A stretch of DNA of 64,000 bases from Hydrogenophilus thiooxidans (GTDB lineage Bacteria; Pseudomonadota; Gammaproteobacteria; Burkholderiales; Rhodocyclaceae). Every line of letters begins with the position of its first letter. Position 1 is the stretch's first letter. The DNA lies in the NCBI RefSeq assembly GCF_019049855.1, contig NZ_JAHLSY010000002.1, positions 124,001 through 188,000 of the forward strand, in the 5' to 3' direction. The notes beneath the pieces were generated by a model. The model saw only the letters and a program-made list of their open reading frames with translations. It was not told the DNA's origin and did no database searches. A program made the translations under genes and the position numbers. Below, in pieces: positions 58,116 through 64,000 of the stretch.

Positions 58116-58144
58116 ATTGTGACCGTGATCACGCCCCAACGCAA
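58116..58144 (-). promoter_or_regulatory. Candidate porin promoter
   Basis: On the minus strand TTGCGT (58144-58139), a 17-base spacer and CACAAT (58121-58116). About 80 bases of leader follow before ATG 58030. Confidence 0.45.
58118..58133. promoter_or_regulatory. CRP/FNR-family-like palindrome in the porin promoter
   Basis: TGTGA, six bases, TCACG (58118-58133) matches nine of ten positions of the CRP site TGTGA-N6-TCACA and contains the palindrome CGTGATCACG (58124-58133). It overlaps the -10 and spacer, a position that would repress. Confidence 0.4.
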
Positions 58145-58217
58145 GAGGCACGAAAAAATTGCTCCACTCTCAGCGCACCAAGCTGTTGCATTTACGCCAC
58201 ACAGGGTTCGATCCGTT

Positions 58218-58246
58218 TTGTTACGGAACTTTCCCTTCGTTTTAGC
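58218..58246 (+). promoter_or_regulatory. Weak candidate promoter of rpoH
   Basis: TTGTTA (58218-58223) and TTTAGC (58241-58246), 17 bases apart. The -10 overlaps the left CIRCE arm, as expected if HrcA blocks initiation. Confidence 0.35.
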
Positions 58247-58268
58247 ACTCGAACGTCATGAGTGCTAA
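58242..58268. promoter_or_regulatory. CIRCE operator (HrcA site) upstream of rpoH
   Basis: TTAGCACTC (58242-58250), nine bases, GAGTGCTAA (58260-58268) is the exact CIRCE consensus, and the arms extend perfectly to 11 bp (58240-58270). HrcA represses chaperone genes through CIRCE in many bacteria. It lies 33 bases before the rpoH start codon. Confidence 0.95.
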
Positions 58269-58301
58269 AATGACCATCGGGTCGAGGAAGGAGGGTTCAC
58301 G

Positions 58302-59231
58302 ATGCACCCAGCTACCATCACGCTCCCCCAACCGGTCGCGGTGGGCACAGAGCGCGCAGCTACGTTGCCGACGGCGTGGCACGGGTCGCTCCCAAGCCCC
58401 GTGAGCAGTTTGTCACGCTACATTCAGGCGGTAAACCGTTTTCCCGTGCTCTCTGAAGCGGAAGAGTACGAACTGGCGCGTCGCTTTCATGAGACGAACG
58501 ACCTGGACGCGGCGCGGAAACTGGTGCTGGCGAACCTGCGCTACGTCGTGATGATCGCGCGGCAATATTTTGGGTATGGGCTACCGGAAGCCGACCTCAT
58601 CCAAGAGGGCAACGTGGGGCTCCTCAAAGCGGTCCGCCGCTTCGACCCGTACAAAGGGGTGCGCTTCATCACCTTCGCCGCTTACTGGATCAAAGCGGAA
58701 ATTCACGACTATATCCTGCGCAACTGGCGGCTGGTGCGAATCGCCACCACCAAGGCGCAGAAGAAGCTCTTTTTCAACCTCCGTAAGCTCCTTGGCGGCG
58801 AGCCCCTCACCCGCGCCAAAGCCGACGCGATCGCAGAAACCCTCGCGGTGAAACCGGAAGAGGTCGCAGAGATGCACGCGCGCTTTGCCGGCGGCGACGT
58901 CGCGCTGGAAGGCATGCCCGACAGCGACGAAGAGAGCGACTGGCGCGCGCCGCTTGCCTACCTGCCCGACCCCAGCGGCACGCCGGAAGAAGCGGTTGCC
59001 GAAGCCGAAGCGGAACGGTTGAGCCAAGAGGGGCTTGAGCATGCGCTCACAAAGCTGGATGAACGCAGCCGCGCGATCGTCACCCGCCGCTGGCTCACCG
59101 AGTCGCCGGCAACCCTGCAGGAGCTTGCCGCAGAATATGGCATTTCTGCGGAACGGGTGCGGCAGATCGAAGCGGCAGCGCTGAAAAAGCTGCGGGCGTG
59201 GCTTACCCCGCAAGCAGACGCGGTGTTATGA
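58302..59231 (+). CDS. rpoH: Heat-shock sigma factor RpoH (sigma32)
   Basis: A 309-residue sigma70-family factor that directs polymerase to heat-shock promoters. Region 2 reads LVLANLRYVVMIARQYFGYGLPEADLIQEGNVGLLKAV and FDPYKGVRFITFAAYWIKAEI; the RpoH box is TKAQKKLFFNLRKL (about 149-162); region 4 is LQELAAEYGISAERVRQIEAAALKKL. ATG 58302 follows GGAGGG. A CIRCE operator lies directly upstream. Two sigma32-like promoters (8174, 55894) occur in this window. Its stop overlaps the next gene's start (ATGA). Confidence 0.96.
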   Translation: MHPATITLPQPVAVGTERAATLPTAWHGSLPSPVSSLSRYIQAVNRFPVLSEAEEYELARRFHETNDLDAARKLVLANLRYVVMIARQYFGYGLPEADLIQEGNVGLLKAVRRFDPYKGVRFITFAAYWIKAEIHDYILRNWRLVRIATTKAQKKLFFNLRKLLGGEPLTRAKADAIAETLAVKPEEVAEMHARFAGGDVALEGMPDSDEESDWRAPLAYLPDPSGTPEEAVAEAEAERLSQEGLEHALTKLDERSRAIVTRRWLTESPATLQELAAEYGISAERVRQIEAAALKKLRAWLTPQADAVL

Positions 59232-59650
59232 GCACGCCCCCCGAACTGCGCTGGCAGCAGCGCTTCGCCAGCTTTCAGCGGGCGCTCGAAGCGCTCGAAG
59301 CGGCGGCGGACCTCGCAGCAAAACGGCCGCTCTCTCCCCTTGAGCGCAGCGGGTTGATCAAGTCGTTCGAATTCACCTATGAGCTTGCCTGGAACGTGCT
59401 CAAAGATTATCTCCTGTTTCAAGGCGAACCCAACGTTGCCGGCTCGCGCGACGCCTTTCGCGAGGCGTTTCGCCGCGGCCTCATCCACGACGGCGAGACC
59501 TGGTTGGCGATGATCACCGACCGGAACCGTACCGCGCATCTCTACGACGAAGCGACCGCGGAAGCGATCGCGCAGACAATTGTTACCCGCTACCTTCCGC
59601 TTTTTCGCACGCTGGCTGGCGATTTGGCCACACGAATCCAGGCAACCTAA
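59228..59650 (+). CDS. HI0074-family / HepT-like HEPN protein
   Basis: A 140-residue helical protein of the nucleotidyltransferase-substrate-binding family (HI0074), part of the HEPN group. The family segments ERSGLIKSFEFTYELAWNVLKDYL, DAFREAFRRGLIHDGETWLAM and ITDRNRTAHLYDEATAEAI are clear. The last holds R-x4-H-x-Y, the motif of HepT RNase toxins whose Tyr is modified by the MntA partner. Start ATG 59228 overlaps the rpoH stop, so it is translated with rpoH. The nucleotidyltransferase gene follows by five bases. Confidence 0.88.
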   Translation: MSTPPELRWQQRFASFQRALEALEAAADLAAKRPLSPLERSGLIKSFEFTYELAWNVLKDYLLFQGEPNVAGSRDAFREAFRRGLIHDGETWLAMITDRNRTAHLYDEATAEAIAQTIVTRYLPLFRTLAGDLATRIQAT

Positions 59651-59655
59651 CCGCG

Positions 59656-60057
59656 ATGCTCCCCTTTCCCAACCCGCCGCATGAGCGATCCGCCCCCCTT
59701 GCTGCCCCCCCGTTGGCGACACTGGTCGCGTTGAGCGGCATTCCCGCGCCCCACTGGCAACGGCTGCTTACCTGCCTTGCCTCCGACCCCAGAATCGAAC
59801 AGGCGTGGCTCTTTGGCTCACGCGCCAAGGGCACGTGGCAGGAAGGCTCCGATATCGACCTCGCGGTCTGGGCCCCCGCGTGGCAAGCGTACGATTTGAC
59901 CCGAATGCTCACCGCGCTCGATGGGCTCGATTTGCCGTGGTCGATCGATCTCGTAAACCGCGCGCGTCTGGCGAACACCGCGTTGGACGCGCACATCGAA
60001 CGGGTCGGAATTCCGCTACTGCCCTTTTCCGCCACACAGAAGCAGGCGAACGACTAA
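59656..60057 (+). CDS. MNT-family nucleotidyltransferase (MntA-like antitoxin)
   Basis: A 133-residue minimal nucleotidyltransferase. The active site is WLFGSRAKGTWQEGSDIDLAVW, with the GS-x10-DxD pattern intact. The HI0073/HI0074 and MntA/HepT pairs share this gene arrangement; in the studied pair the nucleotidyltransferase AMPylates the toxin. An N-terminal proline-rich stretch of about 25 residues is unusual. An ATG further in could be the true start. thiD begins 10 bases downstream. Confidence 0.87.
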   Translation: MLPFPNPPHERSAPLAAPPLATLVALSGIPAPHWQRLLTCLASDPRIEQAWLFGSRAKGTWQEGSDIDLAVWAPAWQAYDLTRMLTALDGLDLPWSIDLVNRARLANTALDAHIERVGIPLLPFSATQKQAND

Positions 60058-60067
60058 CCGGATCACC

Positions 60068-61000
60068 ATGCCGACGATCACCGACCCCCGCCCCGCCCCT
60101 ACCCCCAACTGCGTTGCGATCGCCGGTGTCGACCCGTCGGGCGGCGCGGGGCTTTTGGCCGACATCAAGACCTTCACAGCGCTGGGCGCGTTCGGCTGCG
60201 GCGTGGTCACCGCGCTTACGGCGCAAAACACCCAAGGAGTCACCGCGATCCACACCCCACCCCCACCGTTTCTCACCGCGCAGCTCGACACCCTCTTTGC
60301 CGACCTCCCCGTTGCCGCGATCAAAACCGGGATGCTCGGCAACCGCGCGGTAATCGAAACGGTCACGGCGGCGCTGCGCCGCTGGTTTCCCGACCCAGCC
60401 GCACAACCGCCCGTCGTTGTCGACCCGGTGATGATCGCCACCAGTGGCGACCGGCTGCTCGATGCCGACGCGGTCTCGCTTCTGGTCGAAGCGCTCTTTC
60501 CGATTGCGACGGTGGTGACCCCGAACCTTCCGGAAGCTGCGGCGCTCACCGGCTTACCCGAAGCGACGACACGCGCGGCGATGCGCCGGACTGCCGAACG
60601 GGTGCGCGCGCTCCTTCCTGCCACCCCTGGGCGCTGGGTCTTTCTCAAAGGGGGGCATCTTCCCGGCGACGAGCTGATCGACCTAGCGTTTGACGGCGAA
60701 ACGATGCTCGAATTCCGCGCGCCCCGCCAACCCTATGGCGCGCTGCACGGCACCGGTTGTACGCTTGCTGCGGCGATTACTGTGGAACTCGGTTTTTGGT
60801 ACATTGGGCAGAACGCTTTGAGAGGGGATTCTCCTGCCGCGCCGAACGCCGCGCCAACCCTCACCGCCGAAGCCGCCCAAACCCGTTTTGCTGCGGCGCA
60901 CCGCTACCTGCACCGCGCGATCGGCGCGTGCCCCCACATCGCTGCCGGGCGCGGCGCGCAGCCCCTTGGCCACATGCCGCTTCGCGGTCACAATTCGTAA
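60068..61000 (+). CDS. thiD: Hydroxymethylpyrimidine (phosphate) kinase ThiD
   Basis: A 310-residue ribokinase-family enzyme of thiamine synthesis that phosphorylates HMP and HMP-phosphate. Motifs: VAIAGVDPSGGAGLLADIKTFTALGAFG, AIKTGMLGN, VVVDPVMIATSGDRLL, TPNLPEAAALTG and the anion hole HGTGCTLAAAI. The C-terminus extends about 45 residues past the usual end. It converges with cysB and overlaps it by 13 bases. Confidence 0.95.
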   Translation: MPTITDPRPAPTPNCVAIAGVDPSGGAGLLADIKTFTALGAFGCGVVTALTAQNTQGVTAIHTPPPPFLTAQLDTLFADLPVAAIKTGMLGNRAVIETVTAALRRWFPDPAAQPPVVVDPVMIATSGDRLLDADAVSLLVEALFPIATVVTPNLPEAAALTGLPEATTRAAMRRTAERVRALLPATPGRWVFLKGGHLPGDELIDLAFDGETMLEFRAPRQPYGALHGTGCTLAAAITVELGFWYIGQNALRGDSPAAPNAAPTLTAEAAQTRFAAAHRYLHRAIGACPHIAAGRGAQPLGHMPLRGHNS

Positions 61001-61929
61001 AGACTCCCCTCACCGCGTACCACCCGCGCCACCACGTCGCGCTTCAAATGGGGCGCAAGCGTTTCGATGAACGCATAGACGAAGCCGCGCAGGTAGGCGT
61101 TGCGCAGAATCCCGATGCGGGTGACGTTCGATTCGATCAAATGGCCGAGATCACGCTGCACCAGATCGCTATCGACCGCGGGATCGAACGCCATCTTGGC
61201 GATGATCCCGACGCCGAGTCCCAAGCGCACATAGGTTTTGATCACGTCGGAGTCGATCGCGGTAAGCGCCACCGTCGGTTTCAACGCCCGCCCCAAAAAG
61301 GCTTTGTTGATGTGGTCGCGCCCGGTAAACGCCCCGTCGTAGGTAATGAGCGGGTATTGGGCGATCGCTTCGAGCGAGAGCGGCTCAACGGTTGCCAACG
61401 GATGGTCTTTCGGAACCACCAGCGAATGGGTCCACTGGTAGCACGGCAGTTCGACCAATTCGGGGTATTCGCTGATCGCTTCGGTTGCGATCACCAAGTC
61501 AGCGTCGCCCGCCAAAACCATTTCGCACGCGTACCGGGGGCTCCCCTGATGGAGCGAAAAGCGCACTTTCGGGTAGAGGCGACGAAAGCGGTCGATCACC
61601 GGCGGTAGCACATAGCGCGCTTGGGTATGGGTGGTGGCGATCGCCAACACGCCGTCGTCGCTTTTCGCGAACTCTTCCGCAACGGTATAGAGGCTATGGA
61701 CGTCGCGCAGAATCCGCTCACAGAGCGCAACCACCTGTTTGCCCGGCTCCGTCAATCCGGTGAGGCGCTTGCCGTGGCGCACGAAAATCTCGACACCCAG
61801 CTCCTCCTCGAGCGCCCGAATCTGTTTCGAAACGCCAGGCTGCGAGGTAAACATCGATTCGGCGGCGTCGGAAACGCTCATGCCGTGGCGAATCACCTCG
61901 ACCACATAACGCAACTGCTGTAGATTCAT
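60988..61929 (-). CDS. cysB: CysB-family LysR regulator
   Basis: A 313-residue LysR-type regulator of the CysB/Cbl group, which controls sulfate assimilation and senses O- or N-acetylserine. The N-terminal helix-turn-helix is MNLQQLRYVVEVIRHGMSVSDAAESMFTSQPGVSKQIRALEEELG; the effector domain has ATTHTQARYVLPPVIDRFR, LVIATEAI and the cysteine/threonine-containing GAFTGRDHINKAF. ATG 61929 with AAGG upstream. It has a good promoter and faces the IclR gene. Confidence 0.93.
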   Translation of the reverse strand: MNLQQLRYVVEVIRHGMSVSDAAESMFTSQPGVSKQIRALEEELGVEIFVRHGKRLTGLTEPGKQVVALCERILRDVHSLYTVAEEFAKSDDGVLAIATTHTQARYVLPPVIDRFRRLYPKVRFSLHQGSPRYACEMVLAGDADLVIATEAISEYPELVELPCYQWTHSLVVPKDHPLATVEPLSLEAIAQYPLITYDGAFTGRDHINKAFLGRALKPTVALTAIDSDVIKTYVRLGLGVGIIAKMAFDPAVDSDLVQRDLGHLIESNVTRIGILRNAYLRGFVYAFIETLAPHLKRDVVARVVRGEGSLYEL

Positions 61930-61957
61930 GTGCAGGACACCTTTCGCTGTTTCGTGC

Positions 61958-61986
61958 ACTCTAAACAGTTCGAATCCTACCGTCAA
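61958..61986 (-). promoter_or_regulatory. Sigma70 promoter of cysB
   Basis: On the minus strand TTGACG (61986-61981), a 17-base spacer, then TAGAGT (61963-61958). The start would lie near 61951, about 22 bases before ATG 61929. Confidence 0.6.
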
Positions 61987-61997
61987 GGGAAGCGTTA

Positions 61998-62012
61998 TTC
62001 CATATGATGGAA
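61998..62012. promoter_or_regulatory. Palindromic operator before the IclR gene
   Basis: TTCCAT-ATG-ATGGAA, a perfect 6-bp inverted repeat around three bases, lies just upstream of TACAAT (62020-62025). Its length and TTCC/GGAA arms resemble IclR-family operators, so autoregulation is likely. It also overlaps the region just upstream of the cysB -35. Confidence 0.6.
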
Positions 62013-62052
62013 AGTACGGTACAATGACGGGATCGTGATCAGCCCAAAAAAG

Positions 62053-62820
62053 ATGAACGCCCCCTACGAGAAGCCCGCCGGAATCCAAGTCATCGACCGC
62101 CTGGTGCGCCTTCTTGATCTTCTCTCCAAACACAACGCCCCCGTCGCGCTCCGGGACCTGGCCGCGCAGGCGGAGCTTCCCCCGTCCACCGTGCATCGCA
62201 TCCTCAACGCGGTTGTTCCCAGCGGCCTCATCGAACGGCTCGACGGCGGTCACTATCAACTGGGTCTGCGCCTCCTGGAACTCGGCGCGAAGGTGAAAGA
62301 GCGGCTCACCGTCCGAGACGTCGCGCTTCCCTACCTTCAAAAGCTTCATGACGCAACGGGCGAGAGCGTCAATCTGGGGGTGCGCGATGGCGACGAGATC
62401 GTCTATATCGAGCGCACCTCGGGCGGCCGCTCGTCCGTGCGCGTGGTCCATATCGTCGGCTCGCGCGCGCCCTTGCACACGACCGCCACCGGCAAGTGGT
62501 TTCTGGCCGAGATGTCGCCCTCTGAGCGCGCCGCCTATTGTGCCCGTACGGGTCTGGCGCCGCAAACCCCCCACTCCTTGACCACGCGGGAAGCGCTCGA
62601 AGCGGAACTGGCGGAACTTGCGCAGGAAGGGGTTGCGTACGATATGGAAGAACAGGAACTGGGGGTGCGCTGCATCGCCGCGCCGATCCGCGACGAAACC
62701 GGGGCACTCGTTGCTGGCATTTCGCTCTCGACCCCTGCGGAACGGTTCGACCGCAGCAAAGCGCCGCTCGTCCAAGCCACCGCTCAAGCGATTTCGCGCG
62801 CGCTCGGGTACCGGCAATAA
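62053..62820 (+). CDS. IclR-family transcriptional regulator
   Basis: A 255-residue regulator. The N-terminal winged helix reads VIDRLVRLLDLLSKHNAPVALRDLAAQAELPPSTVHRILNAV; the C-terminal effector domain has YIERTSGGRSSVRVVHIVGSRAPLHTTATGKWFLAEM and the ELGVRCIAAPIRDETGALVAGISLS motif with conserved Cys. The frame also opens at GTG 62035, which would sit only nine bases after the TACAAT box; ATG 62053 leaves a normal leader, so I prefer it. The effector is unknown and no catabolic operon adjoins it. Confidence 0.9.
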   Translation: MNAPYEKPAGIQVIDRLVRLLDLLSKHNAPVALRDLAAQAELPPSTVHRILNAVVPSGLIERLDGGHYQLGLRLLELGAKVKERLTVRDVALPYLQKLHDATGESVNLGVRDGDEIVYIERTSGGRSSVRVVHIVGSRAPLHTTATGKWFLAEMSPSERAAYCARTGLAPQTPHSLTTREALEAELAELAQEGVAYDMEEQELGVRCIAAPIRDETGALVAGISLSTPAERFDRSKAPLVQATAQAISRALGYRQ

Positions 62821-62850
62821 GCGGTTGCCCCCTTGCGCGCGCCCCGCGAT

Positions 62851-63720
62851 CTACCCGGCGCGGGGGTTGCCCCGTTGCGCCCGGGCAGGCAACGGTTTGC
62901 CCGTTTCCAACCAGTGGCGCAACCGCTTGGCGTCGGCAACCCGCGTGTACTTCCCCTGACTGTTGAGCAGGACGAATATGGTTGGTCGCCCCTTCACCGG
63001 GGTCACCAACACCAGACAACGACCCGCTTCACGCGTATAGCCCGTCTTTTGCAAGGCAATGGGCATCGCGTCGTTACGGACCAACGCATTGGTAGACCGG
63101 AAACGGACCGTACCACTGTGGGTGCGCACCAACTCCTCATTCTCCGTCGAATAGTCGCGAATGACCGGGTCCTGGTAGGCGGCGCGCACCAGGCGCACCA
63201 GATCGTTCATAGAGGCAACATTCTCTGGGGATAACCCCGCCGGATCGACGAAGTGGCTGTGGCGCATCCCAAGCATCTTGGCTTTGACGTTCATCGCGCG
63301 CACGAACGCCGCGCGTCCGCCAGGATAATGGCGCGCAAGCGCCATCGCCGCGCGGTTGTCGGAAGCCATCAGCGCAAGCTTGAGCGCGTCACCGCGGGTC
63401 AGCGTGGTTCCAGCAACCAGGGGGGAGCGGGTCCCTTTGATCCGGTCGTAATCTTCCGCGGTAATGGTAATCAGCTCCTGCAATGGTTGCTTGGCTTCGA
63501 GCACCACGAGCGCCGTCAAAAGTTTGGTGATCGACGCGATTGGCCGCGGCACTTCTGGATCCCCGTGCTGCGCCAGCACCGCAAGCGACTGGGCGTCGAC
63601 TGCCAGATAGGCTTCCGACCGCAACCCAGGACCCGGAGCCGTAGCGTAGGCGAACGAAAACCCGATCCCTATCAAAGCAAACCCCACGATGAGCCGCTGC
63701 ACTACTCGCCCCGCTGGCAT
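62851..63720 (-). CDS. pbpG: D-alanyl-D-alanine endopeptidase (PBP7/PbpG type)
   Basis: A 289-residue class C low-molecular-weight penicillin-binding protein that cuts peptidoglycan cross-links in the periplasm. After a signal segment (VVQRLIVGFALIGIGFSFAYA) come the active-site motifs SITK (SxxK), SDN (SxN) and KTG in LQKTGYTREAG. No C-terminal amphipathic anchor as in PBP5. ATG 63720 follows GAGGA; the frame opens earlier at 63822 but without support. A strong promoter precedes it. Confidence 0.93.
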   Translation of the reverse strand: MPAGRVVQRLIVGFALIGIGFSFAYATAPGPGLRSEAYLAVDAQSLAVLAQHGDPEVPRPIASITKLLTALVVLEAKQPLQELITITAEDYDRIKGTRSPLVAGTTLTRGDALKLALMASDNRAAMALARHYPGGRAAFVRAMNVKAKMLGMRHSHFVDPAGLSPENVASMNDLVRLVRAAYQDPVIRDYSTENEELVRTHSGTVRFRSTNALVRNDAMPIALQKTGYTREAGRCLVLVTPVKGRPTIFVLLNSQGKYTRVADAKRLRHWLETGKPLPARAQRGNPRAG

Positions 63721-63753
63721 GTTCGCGTATCCTCTAGGCAATGGATGACGAAC

Positions 63754-63782
63754 ATGATAAAACATTGCCGCTTGTCTGACAA
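63754..63782 (-). promoter_or_regulatory. Sigma70 promoter of pbpG
   Basis: On the minus strand TTGTCA (63782-63777), 17 bases, TATCAT (63759-63754). Each hexamer has five of six consensus bases. The start is about 27 bases before ATG 63720. Confidence 0.65.
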
Positions 63783-63797
63783 CGTGAGTAGGAAACG

Positions 63798-64000
63798 ATG
63801 CCCTCCTGGACGCTCGCCCCACGGGTTGCGGAAATCGCCCCTTTTCATGTCATGGAACTGCTGCGCCGCGCGCACGCCCTGGAACGCGCCGGGCACGACG
63901 TGATCCTCATGGGCTTTTCGAAATATTTCGGGATGACCGGTTGGCGTCTCGGTTGGTTGCTGTGCCCCGACGCCGAGATCGCGCGCGAAGCGGAAAAACT
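63798..64000 (+). pseudogene. Class I aminotransferase with large internal deletion, cut by window edge
   Basis: The frame opens at ATG 63798 behind AGGAA and stays open to the edge. It starts like a class I PLP aminotransferase (RVAEIAPFHVMELLRRAHALERAGHDVI), but where about 180-200 residues should follow (GEPDF, the PLP phosphate and ring contacts) it jumps after about 37 residues to GFSKYFGMTGWRLGWLLCP, the lysine-bearing motif from the middle of the family. The join keeps the frame. Without the missing part it cannot bind cofactor normally. Either a real in-frame deletion or an assembly collapse. Confidence 0.75.

Overview
The window (64 kb, GC-rich) reads as chromosomal DNA of a betaproteobacterium-like organism. 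Family-level content points to Betaproteobacteria or Hydrogenophilalia: a Bordetella/Neisseria-type porin, metX-metW, the block yicC-gmk-rpoZ-spoT facing kinase-phosphatase-rph-rdgB-hemW, and B12-dependent MetH. The density of heat-shock genes would suit a thermophile such as Hydrogenophilus, but that is inference. I saw no tRNA, rRNA, IS element, prophage or CRISPR array. Coding density is very high; many neighbours overlap by 1-47 bases and no gene-free stretch exceeds about 400 bases.

Layout. 1-1318: edge of a formate dehydrogenase accessory locus (DUF3305 protein, fdhD). 1362-6263: ubiK, an AmpG-like transporter, a small unknown gene, metX-metW and mtnA (methionine synthesis and salvage). 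6270-10754: a heat and envelope stress block (FtsH, two Hsp20, an HtrA protease, DgkA) with a sigma32-type promoter before the hsp20 genes. 10764-13471: a sigma54 activator, then a near-perfect sigma54 promoter, a predicted ~120-nt structured RNA ending at an intrinsic terminator, and a SLAC1/TDT transporter. 13505-18723: cobalamin genes (cobQ, cobD, cobC) and selO.

18707-37988 is a Wzx/Wzy-type exopolysaccharide locus. It holds glycosyltransferases, flippase, Wza-like export lipoprotein, GumC/Wzc-like chain-length protein, a BY-kinase homologue with ruined nucleotide motifs, polymerase, undecaprenyl-phosphate sugar transferase, acyl/acetyltransferases, a deacetylase, a UDP-glucuronate decarboxylase, an OmpA-type lipoprotein and an ExeA-like ATPase beside an unknown exported protein. 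Genes lie on both strands in small groups.

38049-53708 is housekeeping: thiL, pgpA, pncC, metH, hemW, rdgB, rph, a PP2C phosphatase and Ser/Thr kinase, yicC, gmk, rpoZ, spoT, gluQRS. 53728-58030 has a CoA-binding protein, a PD-(D/E)XK-linked AAA ATPase, a CbpA/DnaJ-like co-chaperone and a porin. 58240-60057 is rpoH behind a perfect CIRCE operator, with a HepT/MntA-like pair coupled to its stop codon. 60068-64000 has thiD, cysB, an IclR regulator with a palindromic operator, a PBP7-type endopeptidase, and at the edge an aminotransferase whose middle is missing.

The strongest new signal is the predicted sigma54-dependent RNA at 12270-12392, which carries two anti-Shine-Dalgarno stretches. Others are CIRCE on rpoH, an inverted repeat abutting the htrA start codon, and the internally deleted aminotransferase.
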